Source of the DNA: Castellaniella hirudinis
Lineage (GTDB): Bacteria; Pseudomonadota; Gammaproteobacteria; Burkholderiales; Burkholderiaceae_B
Direction: 5' to 3'
DNA: 64,000 nucleotides
Assembly: GCF_042651965.1 (NCBI RefSeq)
Contig: NZ_JBHSDY010000011.1
Location: forward strand, 163,100-227,099
In this document: positions 24,167-32,904 of the stretch, piece after piece
How positions within the stretch are numbered: the first letter of the stretch is position 1
Layout of the letters: each line of letters starts with the position of its first letter
Made by a program: the position numbers and the translations under genes
The notes under the pieces: generated by a model
What the model was told of the DNA's origin: nothing
The model's input: only the letters and a program-made list of their open reading frames with translations
Databases searched by the model: none

Positions 24167-25282
24167 ATGCCGCGTCCGATTCTGGCGACGATCGACACCG
24201 AAGCTTTGTCCCACAATCTGCGCATCGTGGCTGATCGTCTGCAGCAGGACGCCCCTGGCGCCTCGCCTTCCATCTGGGCCGTCATCAAGGCGCGCGGCTA
24301 CGGGCACGGCATCGAGGCGGTCCTGGAGGGCTTTGGCGAGGCCGACGGCCTGGCCATGCTGGACCTGGAAGAAGCCGTGCGCTGCCGCGAGCTGGGCTGG
24401 ACGGGTCCGCTGCTGCTGCTCGAAGGTTTTTTCGAACCCGACGACCTCGACGCGCTGGTCCATTATCGGATCGGCACGGCGTTGCACTGCGCCGAGCAAC
24501 TGGCCATGCTGGAATCCAGCGCCGTGGCCGGGCAGATCGACGCCTTCGTCAAGCTGAACACCGGCATGCACCGGCTGGGTTTCCAGCCGCATGAGTTCCG
24601 CGCCGCCTACGACCGGGCCCTGGCCCTGCAGGCCGATGGGGTGCTGGGCCAGGTCGGCACGATGACCCACTTCGCCCGCGCGGACGACGATGCCGCCGTC
24701 ACGCGGGCGCAGATCGACTGTTTCCAGCAGGCGACCGAGGGCCTGTCGGGCCCGGTCAGCCTGTGCAATTCCGCAGCCACCCTGACGCCGGGCCTGGCGG
24801 CGGGACTTGCCGCCGGTCCCCAGTGGGTGCGCCCCGGCATCTGCCTGTACGGCGCTTCTCCCTTTGCCGACCAGCCGGCCGATTCTTTCGGCCTGCGGCC
24901 GGCCATGACGCTGTCCGCCCAATTGATCGGCGTGCATCGGGTGCCGGCGGGCGAATCGGTCGGCTATGGCCATACGTTTCGCGCTCCCCGGGACATGCGG
25001 GTCGGCATCGTCGCCTGCGGCTATGCCGATGGCTATCCGCGCCACGCGGCCACCGGGACGCCAGTCACGGTAGGCGGGGTCCGTACCCGCCTGGTCGGCC
25101 GCGTGTCCATGGACATGCTGGCCGTGGACCTGGACCCGGTGCCCGGCGCGGTGGTGGGCGCCCCGGTCGTGCTGTGGGGGCAGGGCGGGCCGTCGGTGGA
25201 CGAGGTCGCCGCCGCCTGCGGCACCATCGGCTATGAACTGCTGACCGCCGTGACGCCCCGCGTGCCGCGCCGCGTCCTGTGA
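24167..25282 (+). CDS. alr: Alanine racemase
   Basis: A 371-aa PLP enzyme that interconverts L- and D-alanine for peptidoglycan. The PLP lysine lies in WAVIKARGYGHG (Lys41; the usual form is VKANAYGHG). KLNTGMHRLGF, VRPGICLYGASPF, and GESVGYGHTFRAP with the second catalytic base Tyr are present; RVSMDMLAVDL follows. ATG 24167 has a G-rich ribosome binding site (GGGGGA). The paired naming alr/dadX cannot be settled: no dadA is nearby, so a biosynthetic Alr is assumed. Confidence 0.94.
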   Translation: MPRPILATIDTEALSHNLRIVADRLQQDAPGASPSIWAVIKARGYGHGIEAVLEGFGEADGLAMLDLEEAVRCRELGWTGPLLLLEGFFEPDDLDALVHYRIGTALHCAEQLAMLESSAVAGQIDAFVKLNTGMHRLGFQPHEFRAAYDRALALQADGVLGQVGTMTHFARADDDAAVTRAQIDCFQQATEGLSGPVSLCNSAATLTPGLAAGLAAGPQWVRPGICLYGASPFADQPADSFGLRPAMTLSAQLIGVHRVPAGESVGYGHTFRAPRDMRVGIVACGYADGYPRHAATGTPVTVGGVRTRLVGRVSMDMLAVDLDPVPGAVVGAPVVLWGQGGPSVDEVAAACGTIGYELLTAVTPRVPRRVL

Positions 25283-25307
25283 ACCCTGGTCCTCAGAGGA
25301 ACCCTCC

Positions 25308-26024
25308 ATGAAGAACAGTTGTGTGCTTGTCACCGGTGCGACCAAAGGCATCGGCTGGGCCGTCAGCCAGCGCCTCGCCGATCAGGGCTGCCACGTCGTG
25401 GGCCTGGCCCGGAATGTGGCCGACATCGATTTTCCCGGCTATCTGTACGCCTGTGATCTCGCCAATGCGGGCGAGACCGAGGAATTGCTGCGCGTCATCC
25501 GCGAAAAATATCCGGTCGATGCGGTGGTGAACTGCGTCGGGCCTGCGATGCCCGAACCGCTGGGCGAGGTCGATCTGGCCTCGCTCTACCAGGCCTTTGA
25601 CCTGAACGTGCGTGTGGCGGTCCAGGCCGTGCAGGCTTTCGCACCGGGCATGAAGGCGCGCAAGTCCGGCCGCATCGTCAACCTGTGCGGCCGCGCGGTG
25701 CATGGCCAGACCGGACACACCAGCTATTCGGCGGCCAAGAGCGCGCTGCTGGGCTGTACCCGGACCTGGGCCCTGGAACTGGCGCCGTACGGCGTCACGG
25801 TCAACGCGGTTTCCCCAGGGCCGGTGGAAACCGGCCTGTTCCGTGCCGAGTGCCCGGTCGGCAGCGACGCCGAAAAAGCCGTGCTGGCGACGATCCCCAT
25901 GGGGCGCCTGGCCCAGGCCGACGAGGTCGCGGCCGCCGTGGTGTTCCTGCTGGGCGACGGGGCGGCTTTCATCACCGGCCAGGAAATCGGCGTGGACGGC
26001 GGCGGCAGCCTGGCGGGCCGCTGA
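25308..26024 (+). CDS. Short-chain dehydrogenase/reductase with altered catalytic Ser
   Basis: A 238-aa classical SDR. The cofactor motif is VTGATKGIGWAV (residues 8-19), NCVG replaces NNAG, and the active-site YSAAK is intact. The catalytic Ser normally 12-13 residues before the Tyr is missing: the segment reads NLCGRAVHGQTGHTSY, with Cys/Gly at that position. The C-terminus ITGQEIGVDGGGSL is normal for FabG-like SDRs. Substrate unknown. Its stop overlaps the radA ATG by one base (TGATG). Confidence 0.88.
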   Translation: MKNSCVLVTGATKGIGWAVSQRLADQGCHVVGLARNVADIDFPGYLYACDLANAGETEELLRVIREKYPVDAVVNCVGPAMPEPLGEVDLASLYQAFDLNVRVAVQAVQAFAPGMKARKSGRIVNLCGRAVHGQTGHTSYSAAKSALLGCTRTWALELAPYGVTVNAVSPGPVETGLFRAECPVGSDAEKAVLATIPMGRLAQADEVAAAVVFLLGDGAAFITGQEIGVDGGGSLAGR

Positions 26025-27382
26025 TGGCCAAGGCCCGGACCCTGTTTCTCTGCTCGGATTGCGGCGGCACCACCGCCAAATGGGAAGGCCGCTGCCCGCA
26101 CTGCGGCGCCTGGAACACGCTTCAGGAAACCCGTGAATCTTCGGCGGCGGCCACCGGCCACCGCTATGCGCCGCTGGCCGCCTCCACGCCGGTGCGTCGC
26201 CTGGCCGACATCGAGGCCCGTGAGCAGGCCCGCAATCCGACCGGCATCGAGGAATTCGATCGTGTCCTGGGTGGCGGCCTGGTGGCCGGCGCCGTGGTGC
26301 TGATCGGCGGGGATCCGGGGATCGGCAAGTCCACCCTGTTGCTGCAGGCGCTGGCCAGCCTGCCCGAACGCGGCCCGGTGCTGTACGTCACGGGCGAGGA
26401 ATCGGCCGAGCAGGTGGCGCTGCGCGCCCAGCGCCTGGGCGTGTCGGGCGACGGCGTGGACCTGCTGGCCGAAATCCGCCTGGAGCAGATCACCCAGGCG
26501 CTGGTCGAGCGCCAGCCCGGCGTGGCCGTCATCGACTCGATCCAGACCCTGTATTCCGGCGAGCTGACCGCCGCGCCCGGCTCGGTGTCCCAGGTGCGCG
26601 AATGCGCCGCCCAGTTGACCCGCATCGCCAAGCAGACGGGCGTCACCCTGATCCTGATCGGCCACGTGACCAAGGACGGCGCGCTGGCCGGCCCGCGCGT
26701 GCTGGAGCACATCGTCGACACCGTGCTGTATTTCGAGGGCGACACCCATTCCTCGTTCCGCCTGGTGCGGGCCATCAAGAACCGCTTCGGCGCCGTCAAC
26801 GAGCTGGGCGTGTTCGCCATGACCGACCGGGGCCTGCGCGGGGTGAGCAATCCGTCCGCGCTGTTCCTGGCGGGGCATTCCCGGGATGTCGCCGGCTCCT
26901 GCGTCATGGCGACCCAGGAAGGCACCCGCCCGCTGCTCGTCGAGGTCCAGGCCCTGGTGGACACGGCCCACGTGCCCAATCCGCGCCGCCTGTCCGTGGG
27001 CCTGGAAAGCAGCCGCCTGGCGATGCTGCTGGCCGTGCTGCACCGTCACGCGGGGGTTGCGACCTACGACCAGGACGTCTTCGTCAACGCGGTGGGCGGC
27101 GTGCGCATCATGGAGCCGGCCGCCGATCTGGCGGTGGCCCTGGCGATTCTGTCGTCCATGCGCGACCGCCCCTTGCCGGCCGGCCTGCTGGCCTTCGGCG
27201 AGATCGGCCTGGCCGGCGAGATCCGTCCGGCGCCGCGCGGCCAGGAACGCCTGCGCGAGGCCGCCAAGCTGGGTTTCGAGCGGGCCGTCGTGCCGCGCGC
27301 CAACCTGCCGCGCCAGCCCATCGAGGGCTTGCACATCCAGGCCGTCGACCGCGTCGAGGACGTGCTCGGCGTGCTGTCCTGA
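26024..27382 (+). CDS. radA: DNA repair protein RadA
   Basis: A 452-aa RecA-like ATPase that promotes branch migration in recombinational repair. N-terminal C4 zinc finger: CSDCGG...CPHCGAW (residues 10-30). Walker A GGDPGIGKSTLLLQ (about 92-105), the RadA-specific KNRFG motif in RAIKNRFGAVNELG, and a C-terminal Lon-protease-like domain (VNAVGGVRIMEPAADLAVALAILSS). Length is typical. Confidence 0.96.
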   Translation: MAKARTLFLCSDCGGTTAKWEGRCPHCGAWNTLQETRESSAAATGHRYAPLAASTPVRRLADIEAREQARNPTGIEEFDRVLGGGLVAGAVVLIGGDPGIGKSTLLLQALASLPERGPVLYVTGEESAEQVALRAQRLGVSGDGVDLLAEIRLEQITQALVERQPGVAVIDSIQTLYSGELTAAPGSVSQVRECAAQLTRIAKQTGVTLILIGHVTKDGALAGPRVLEHIVDTVLYFEGDTHSSFRLVRAIKNRFGAVNELGVFAMTDRGLRGVSNPSALFLAGHSRDVAGSCVMATQEGTRPLLVEVQALVDTAHVPNPRRLSVGLESSRLAMLLAVLHRHAGVATYDQDVFVNAVGGVRIMEPAADLAVALAILSSMRDRPLPAGLLAFGEIGLAGEIRPAPRGQERLREAAKLGFERAVVPRANLPRQPIEGLHIQAVDRVEDVLGVLS

Positions 27383-27392
27383 GGGGACGGCG

Positions 27393-28175
27393 GTGGACGG
27401 CTTCTGGCTGATTCCCGCCTGCCTCGCGGCGGGCGGCCTGATCGGGTTTTCCGGCGGGGTGCTGGGCATCGGTGGCGGCCTGTTCGCGATTCCACTGCTG
27501 GGCTTGCTGCTGGGCTACGAGCAACAGGCCGCCCAGGGCACGGCGCTGATCATGGTGCTGCCGGCCGTGCTGCTGACCCTGCGCAAATATCACCAGCGCA
27601 CGCCGATCGACTGGCGTTCGGCGGCGGCCGGGGCCTGCAGTTCCATCGTCTGCACGTGGATCGGCGCCAAGATCGCGCTGGGGCTGGACCCCTGGCTGTT
27701 GCGCCGCATCTATGCCGGCTTCGTGTTCCTGATCGCGGTGTTCTATTTCCGCGAAAGCCTGGGGCGCCGCGCCAGGCCCCGGCCGGCCGGGTTCCACCGC
27801 GAGGTCGGCCAGGTGCGCAAGTTCTGGTATTTCTGCGTCGGCGTCTGCGCCGGGCTGGCCGGCGGGATCTTCGGCGTGGGCGGCTCCGTGCTGGCGGTGC
27901 CGTTCCTGACCGCGTGCTTTCATCTGCGCCAGACCTCGGCCCAGGCGGTGGCGCTGGCGATGATCGTGCCGGGCACGTGCGTCGCCCTGGCGACCTACGC
28001 CTGGCACGGGCAGGCGCACGGCCTGGTGGGCATCCCCCTGGCCGCCGGCAGCCTGCTGTGCGTGCCCTACGGGGTGCGTCTGGCCTATGCGCTGCCCGAG
28101 GCGCGCCTGAAACTGATCTTTGCCTGCATGCTGCTGGTCATCATGGGGCTGTTGCTGATGAGAGGGGGGGCATGA
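27393..28175 (+). CDS. TauE/SafE (DUF81) family membrane permease
   Basis: A 260-aa polytopic inner-membrane protein with the two Gly-rich repeats of the family: GVLGIGGGLFAIPLLGLLLG near the N-terminus and GGIFGVGGSVLAVPFLTACF in the middle. About eight hydrophobic segments. Members export or import sulfite, sulfoacetate and other small organic anions; the substrate cannot be told. GTG 27393 follows GAGGGGA. The stop overlaps the Kdo-kinase ATG (ATGA), though no functional link is obvious. Confidence 0.88.
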   Translation: MDGFWLIPACLAAGGLIGFSGGVLGIGGGLFAIPLLGLLLGYEQQAAQGTALIMVLPAVLLTLRKYHQRTPIDWRSAAAGACSSIVCTWIGAKIALGLDPWLLRRIYAGFVFLIAVFYFRESLGRRARPRPAGFHREVGQVRKFWYFCVGVCAGLAGGIFGVGGSVLAVPFLTACFHLRQTSAQAVALAMIVPGTCVALATYAWHGQAHGLVGIPLAAGSLLCVPYGVRLAYALPEARLKLIFACMLLVIMGLLLMRGGA

Positions 28176-28876
28176 CGAGCGCGAGTTCCATCCCTGCAGA
28201 CTGGACGCTGCACCGTTTTCCCGGCGGCGCCTTGTGCGTGCCCGCGCGTTTCGCCGGTCAGGCGCGGGAAGCGTGGTTCGATGCCCATCGGCCCGACGCT
28301 GCGCCGGTGGGCGAGGGCGGCCGCCAGGCCGCCTGGTTCGTCGACGGCGAACACGGCCCCGCCGTGCTGCGCCATTACCGGCGCGGCGGCCTGCGCGCCA
28401 AGCTGGGCCGCGAATCCTATCTGTGGCTGGGCGCATCCCGCGTGCGGGCCTACGCCGAAGTCCGGGTGCTGGACCATCTGCGCCGGGCCGGGCTGCGCGT
28501 GCCGGAGCCGCTGGGCGCGATTTATTGGCGTGGGGGCACTTCCCTTTGCTATCGCAACGCCATCCTGATCGCCCGGATTCCTGGTGCGCAGGCCCTGGCA
28601 AGCCGCCTGGACCGGGCCGATCCCGCCGCCGTCGCGCGGGCGATCGCCGCGATGCACGCAGCCGGTGTCTGGCACGCGGACCTGAACGCCTACAACATCC
28701 TGTTCGACGCCGACGACCAGGTCTGGCTGATCGATTTCGACCGCGCACGCCTGGGTGTGGTGTCCCCGGAACAGGCGGAAAAAAACCGGTTGCGCCTGCG
28801 TCGGTCTTTGGTTAAGGTAGCCGGCGCGCGCGGAGCGCAGTGGTGGGATGCTTTATCCCGTTGTTTACCTCCATGA
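28172..28876 (+). CDS. kdkA: 3-deoxy-D-manno-octulosonic acid kinase
   Basis: A 234-aa lipopolysaccharide kinase of the KdkA/WaaP group, expected to phosphorylate Kdo in the LPS inner core at the inner membrane. Residues: VLRHYRRGGLRAKLGRESYLWLG (substrate/nucleotide region), RAYAEVRVLDHLRRAG, and the kinase catalytic loop HADLNAYNILFD followed by WLIDFDRAR, which supply the catalytic and metal-binding aspartates. This fits an organism with a single phosphorylated Kdo. It overlaps the upstream permease gene by 4 nt. Confidence 0.92.
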   Translation: MTSASSIPADWTLHRFPGGALCVPARFAGQAREAWFDAHRPDAAPVGEGGRQAAWFVDGEHGPAVLRHYRRGGLRAKLGRESYLWLGASRVRAYAEVRVLDHLRRAGLRVPEPLGAIYWRGGTSLCYRNAILIARIPGAQALASRLDRADPAAVARAIAAMHAAGVWHADLNAYNILFDADDQVWLIDFDRARLGVVSPEQAEKNRLRLRRSLVKVAGARGAQWWDALSRCLPP

Positions 28877-28890
28877 TGGGGACCTATGCC

Positions 28891-29988
28891 ATGAAAATCG
28901 GCACCGTCAATACCCTGCTGGCCGCTGTCGCGCTGATCGCCGCGGTGCCGGCGAACGCCCAGGATCGCGTCGTCAACGTCTACAACTGGGCCGAATACAC
29001 TGCGCCCGATACCTTGTCCGGTTTCGAGAAGACCACCGGCATCAAGATCCGCTACGACGTCTACGACACCAATGACACCCTGCAGGCCAAGCTGCTGACG
29101 GGCAAGTCGGGCTACGACGTCGTCGTGCCCTCCACCCACTACGCCGCCCGGCAGGTCCAGGGCGGCCTGTTCCAGAAGCTGGACCGCTCCAAGATCCCCA
29201 ACTGGCAGTACCTGGATCCCGACATCATGGCCCTGGTCGCCACGGTCGATCCCGGCAACCAGTACCTGGTCCCCTGGGGCTACGGCACCAACGGCCTGGG
29301 CTACAACGTCACCAAGGCCCAGGAAATCATGGGCCGGGACGCGCCCCTGAATTCCTGGGACATGCTGTTCAAGCCGGAAAACGCGGCCAAGCTGCAGTCC
29401 TGCGGCATCTCCATTCTGGACGAGGCCGCGCAGGTCTTCCCGGCCGTGCTGCACTATCTGGGCAAGGACCCCAACAGCAGCGATCCCAAGGATTACGAGG
29501 CCGCGCTGGCCCTGCTGAAAACCATCCGGCCCTACGTGCGCCAGTTCAGCTCCTCGGGCTACATCGATGAACTGGCCTCGGGCGGCCTGTGCATGGTCTA
29601 CGGCTTCTCGGGCGATGTGATGATCGCCTCGTCGCGCGCGAAGGAGGCCAAGAAATCCTACGCCATCGACTATTACATTCCCGACGGCGGGGCGCCGGCC
29701 TGGTTCGACACCATGGCCATCCCCAAGAGCGCCGAGCACGTGGATGAGGCGCACGCCTTCATCAACTACATCGAGACGCCCCAGGTGCATGCGGCCATCA
29801 CCAACGAGATGTACTACCCCAACGCCAATAAAGAGGCGCGCAAGTACGTAGTCGATGAGGTCGCCAACAACCCCATGATCTACCCCTCGGCGGAAGTCAC
29901 CCGCACGCTGTTCGTCATCCAGCCGCAGCCCCTGAACATCCTGCGCCTGCAGACGCAGATGTGGGCGCAGCTCAAGACCGGGCGCTGA
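28891..29988 (+). CDS. Polyamine ABC transporter, periplasmic binding protein (PotF-like)
   Basis: A 365-aa substrate-binding protein for putrescine/spermidine. Signal peptide MKIGTVNTLLAAVALIAAVPANA, cleaved before QDRVVNVYNW. Conserved features of PotD/PotF: YNWAEYTAPDTLSGFEKTTGI, GYDVVVPSTHYAARQV, YGTNGLGYN, and AWFDTMAIPKSAEHVDEAHAFINY. The start is ATG 28891, with GGGGA at 28878-28882; upstream ATGs at 28873 and 28876 are alternatives overlapping kdkA. First of four importer genes. Confidence 0.94.
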   Translation: MKIGTVNTLLAAVALIAAVPANAQDRVVNVYNWAEYTAPDTLSGFEKTTGIKIRYDVYDTNDTLQAKLLTGKSGYDVVVPSTHYAARQVQGGLFQKLDRSKIPNWQYLDPDIMALVATVDPGNQYLVPWGYGTNGLGYNVTKAQEIMGRDAPLNSWDMLFKPENAAKLQSCGISILDEAAQVFPAVLHYLGKDPNSSDPKDYEAALALLKTIRPYVRQFSSSGYIDELASGGLCMVYGFSGDVMIASSRAKEAKKSYAIDYYIPDGGAPAWFDTMAIPKSAEHVDEAHAFINYIETPQVHAAITNEMYYPNANKEARKYVVDEVANNPMIYPSAEVTRTLFVIQPQPLNILRLQTQMWAQLKTGR

Positions 29989-29998
29989 GGGCGCGGCC

Positions 29999-31126
29999 AT
30001 GATGCAGGACCCGCGCGGCATGCCCCGCCAGGGCGAGGCGGACGACTTCGTGCGCATGGAGGACGTCGTCAAGATCTTCGGCGACACGGTGGCCGTGCAG
30101 TCCGTCTCCCTGTCGGTGCGGCGGCACGAGATCTTTGCCCTGCTGGGCAGCTCGGGCTGCGGCAAATCGACCCTGCTGCGCATGCTGGCGGGCTTCGAGG
30201 AGCCCACGTCCGGGCGCATCATCCTGGACGATGAGGACATCACGGCCCTGCCGCCGCACCGGCGGCCGGTCAACATGATGTTCCAGTCCTATGCGCTGTT
30301 CCCGCACATGTCGGTCGAGGCCAACGTCGCCTTCGGCCTGAAGCAGGAAGGCGTGCCGCGCCACGAGATCCACGAACGTGTCTTCGAGGCCCTGGACCTG
30401 GTGCAGATGGCCGCCTACGCGCGCCGCCGCCCGCATCAACTGTCCGGCGGCCAGCAGCAGCGCGTGGCCCTGGCGCGCAGCCTGGTCAAGCGGCCCAAGC
30501 TGCTGCTGCTCGACGAGCCCATGTCGGCGCTGGACAAGCAGATCCGCCAGGCGACGCAGATCGAGCTGGTGAAAATTCTGGGCCAGGTCGGCGTCACCTG
30601 CATCATGGTCACCCACGACCAGGAAGAGGCCATGACCATGGCCAGCCGCCTGGCCGTCATGACCGAAGGCCAGATCGTCCAGTGCGGCACGCCGCACGAC
30701 GTCTATACCTTTCCCAGCACCCGTTTCGTCGCCGGCTTCATCGGATCGACCAATCTGTTCACCGGCACCATCGTGGTGGACGAGCCTGACCACGTGCTGA
30801 TCGAGACCGATGCGCTGTCGCGTCCGCTGTATGTCAGCCACGGCATCAGCGAACCGCTGGGCATGGAGGTCCACGTGTCCATCCGGCCCGAGCAGATCCG
30901 CGTCGGCCGCCAGGTCCCCGAGGCCGAGTCCAACTGGGGCCACGGCATGGTGTCGCACGTCGCCTGGATGGGCAGCTATGCCCGCTACCAGATCCGCCTC
31001 GACGCCGGCCAGACCATCGAGGCCAGCGTGCCCAGCCTGGACTGGAGCCAGTCCGACGCGCCCGGCGTGGACGAGGAAGTCTTCGTCACCTGGTCCCACG
31101 ACGCCGGGACCGTGCTGGCGTCCTGA
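29999..31126 (+). CDS. Polyamine ABC transporter ATPase (PotG-like)
   Basis: A 375-aa ABC ATPase powering the importer. Walker A GSSGCGKSTLLRML (about residue 52), Q-loop FQSYALFPHMSV, signature LSGGQQQRVALARSL (about 150), Walker B LLLLDEPMSALD, H-loop VTHDQEEA. The C-terminal TOBE domain (SIRPEQIRVG) is present, as in PotA/PotG. Cytoplasmic face of the inner membrane, partner of the two permeases that follow. Confidence 0.95.
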   Translation: MMQDPRGMPRQGEADDFVRMEDVVKIFGDTVAVQSVSLSVRRHEIFALLGSSGCGKSTLLRMLAGFEEPTSGRIILDDEDITALPPHRRPVNMMFQSYALFPHMSVEANVAFGLKQEGVPRHEIHERVFEALDLVQMAAYARRRPHQLSGGQQQRVALARSLVKRPKLLLLDEPMSALDKQIRQATQIELVKILGQVGVTCIMVTHDQEEAMTMASRLAVMTEGQIVQCGTPHDVYTFPSTRFVAGFIGSTNLFTGTIVVDEPDHVLIETDALSRPLYVSHGISEPLGMEVHVSIRPEQIRVGRQVPEAESNWGHGMVSHVAWMGSYARYQIRLDAGQTIEASVPSLDWSQSDAPGVDEEVFVTWSHDAGTVLAS

Positions 31127-31170
31127 CGCCTGTCCGCCGCTTTCATCGACCCTCGCGTCCGGAGCCGCCG

Positions 31171-32076
31171 ATGCACCTGAAAATTCCCGGCCATCGCCCC
31201 AGCGCCCGCCAGTTCGCCATCGGCGTGCCCTACGTCTGGCTGGCGCTGTTCCTGCTGCTGCCGTTCCTGCTGGTGCTGAAGATCAGCTTTTCCGACCTGC
31301 AGTTCGGCATCCCGCCTTACCTGCCGATCGCCACCCTGCAGGACGAGACCCTGTCGCTGGCCCTGCACCTGCGCGGCTATGTGCTGCTGTTCACCGACAG
31401 CCTGTACGCGGCGGTCTACCTGAATTCGGTCAAGATGGCCCTGGTCACCACCGTCTGCTGCGCGCTGATCGGCTACCCCATGGCCTATCACATCGCCCGC
31501 GCGCGGCCGGAGATCCGCAACCTGCTGCTGCTGGGCGTGATCCTGCCGTTCTGGACCTCGCTGCTGCTGCGCGTCTACGCCTGGGTCGGCATCCTGCGCA
31601 ACGACGGGCTGCTGAACAATCTGCTGATGAACTTTGGGCTGATCGATGCGCCGCTGGAAATCTACCGCACCGACCTGGCCGTCTACATCGGCCTGATCTA
31701 CGCCTACCTGCCGTTCTTCATCCTGCCGCTGTACGCCAACCTGGTGAAGCTGGACTACCGCCTGCTGGAGGCTGCCTACGACCTGGGCGCGCGGCCCTGG
31801 CGCGCTTTCCTGCGGATCACGCTGCCCCTGTCCATGCCCGGCGTGGTGGCGGGCGCCATGCTGGTGTTCATCCCCTCGGTGGGCGAATACGTCATCCCTG
31901 AAATGCTGGGCGGGGCCAATACCCTGATGATGGGACGCGTGATGTGGAACGAATTCTTCAACAACGCCGACTGGCCGATGGCGGCCGCCGTCACCTGCGT
32001 GATGGTCCTGTTGCTGCTGGTGCCCCTGTCCATCTTCCAGTACAACCAGGCCCGCCAACTGGGAGGCCGGCCATGA
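31171..32076 (+). CDS. Polyamine ABC transporter permease (PotH-like)
   Basis: A 301-aa inner-membrane permease with about six membrane segments. N-terminal VWLALFLLLPFLLVLKISFSD is the usual PotB/PotH start; the EAA loop is EAAYDLGARPWRAFLRITLPLSMPG, which docks on the ATPase. ATG 31171 follows GGAGCC. Its stop overlaps the second permease start (ATGA). Confidence 0.95.
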   Translation: MHLKIPGHRPSARQFAIGVPYVWLALFLLLPFLLVLKISFSDLQFGIPPYLPIATLQDETLSLALHLRGYVLLFTDSLYAAVYLNSVKMALVTTVCCALIGYPMAYHIARARPEIRNLLLLGVILPFWTSLLLRVYAWVGILRNDGLLNNLLMNFGLIDAPLEIYRTDLAVYIGLIYAYLPFFILPLYANLVKLDYRLLEAAYDLGARPWRAFLRITLPLSMPGVVAGAMLVFIPSVGEYVIPEMLGGANTLMMGRVMWNEFFNNADWPMAAAVTCVMVLLLLVPLSIFQYNQARQLGGRP

Positions 32077-32882
32077 TGCGCAACGGCGGCTGGTTTCGCT
32101 TCCTGACGCTGGTGATCGGCTACGGCTTCCTGTACGTGCCCATCGCCTGCCTGATGGTGTTCTCCTTCAACGATTCCACGCTGATGACCTCCTGGTCGGG
32201 CTTTTCGCTGCGCTGGTACGCCGAACTGTTCCAGGACCAGGCGCTGCTGTCGGCGGCGAAACTGTCGCTGCTGATCGCCACCCTGACGGCCACGGCGGCC
32301 GTGGCGATCGGCACCTGGGCCGGCTACGTGCTGGCGCGCATGGGGCGCTTCCGGGGCTTCGGCCTGTACATCGGCATGCTCAGCGCGCCGCTGGTCATGC
32401 CCGAAGTCGTGTTGGGCATCTCGCTGCTGCTGATGTTCGTGGAAATGTCCAAGGTGTTCGGCTGGCCCGACGGCAACGGCCTGTTCACCATCTGGGTGGG
32501 CCACGTGACCCTGTGCACGGCCTACGTCGCCGTCATCATCCAGTCGCGCGTGCGCGACCTGGACCGCTCACTGGAAGAAGCTGCCCTGGACCTGGGGGCC
32601 TCGCCGCTGAAGGTGTTCTTCCAGATCACGCTGCCCCTGATCGCCCCGGCCCTGCTGGCCGCATGGCTGCTGTCCTTCACCCTGTCGCTGGACGACGTGG
32701 TGGTGGCGTCCTTCCTCTCCGGCCCGGGGTATACGACCCTGCCGCTGGAGGTCTTTTCCCGCGTGCGGCTGGGGCTGAAGCCCGAGATCAACGCCCTGGC
32801 GACCTTGTTCATGGTGGCCGTGGGGGTTGTGGTGGTCGCGGTCAACCGGATGCAGATCCAGGCGGCGAAAAGGCAGGGGTAG
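32073..32882 (+). CDS. Polyamine ABC transporter permease (PotI-like)
   Basis: A 269-aa second permease: FLYVPIACLMVFSFNDS at the N-terminus, EAALDLGASPLKVFFQITLPLIAP as the EAA loop, SLDDVVVASFLSGPG typical of PotC/PotI. Completes a binding protein-ATPase-two permease set, most like PotFGHI of E. coli. It faces the convergent pit gene 22 nt away. Confidence 0.95.
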   Translation: MMRNGGWFRFLTLVIGYGFLYVPIACLMVFSFNDSTLMTSWSGFSLRWYAELFQDQALLSAAKLSLLIATLTATAAVAIGTWAGYVLARMGRFRGFGLYIGMLSAPLVMPEVVLGISLLLMFVEMSKVFGWPDGNGLFTIWVGHVTLCTAYVAVIIQSRVRDLDRSLEEAALDLGASPLKVFFQITLPLIAPALLAAWLLSFTLSLDDVVVASFLSGPGYTTLPLEVFSRVRLGLKPEINALATLFMVAVGVVVVAVNRMQIQAAKRQG

Positions 32883-32904
32883 GGGGCGCTAACCCTATCC
32901 CCCC

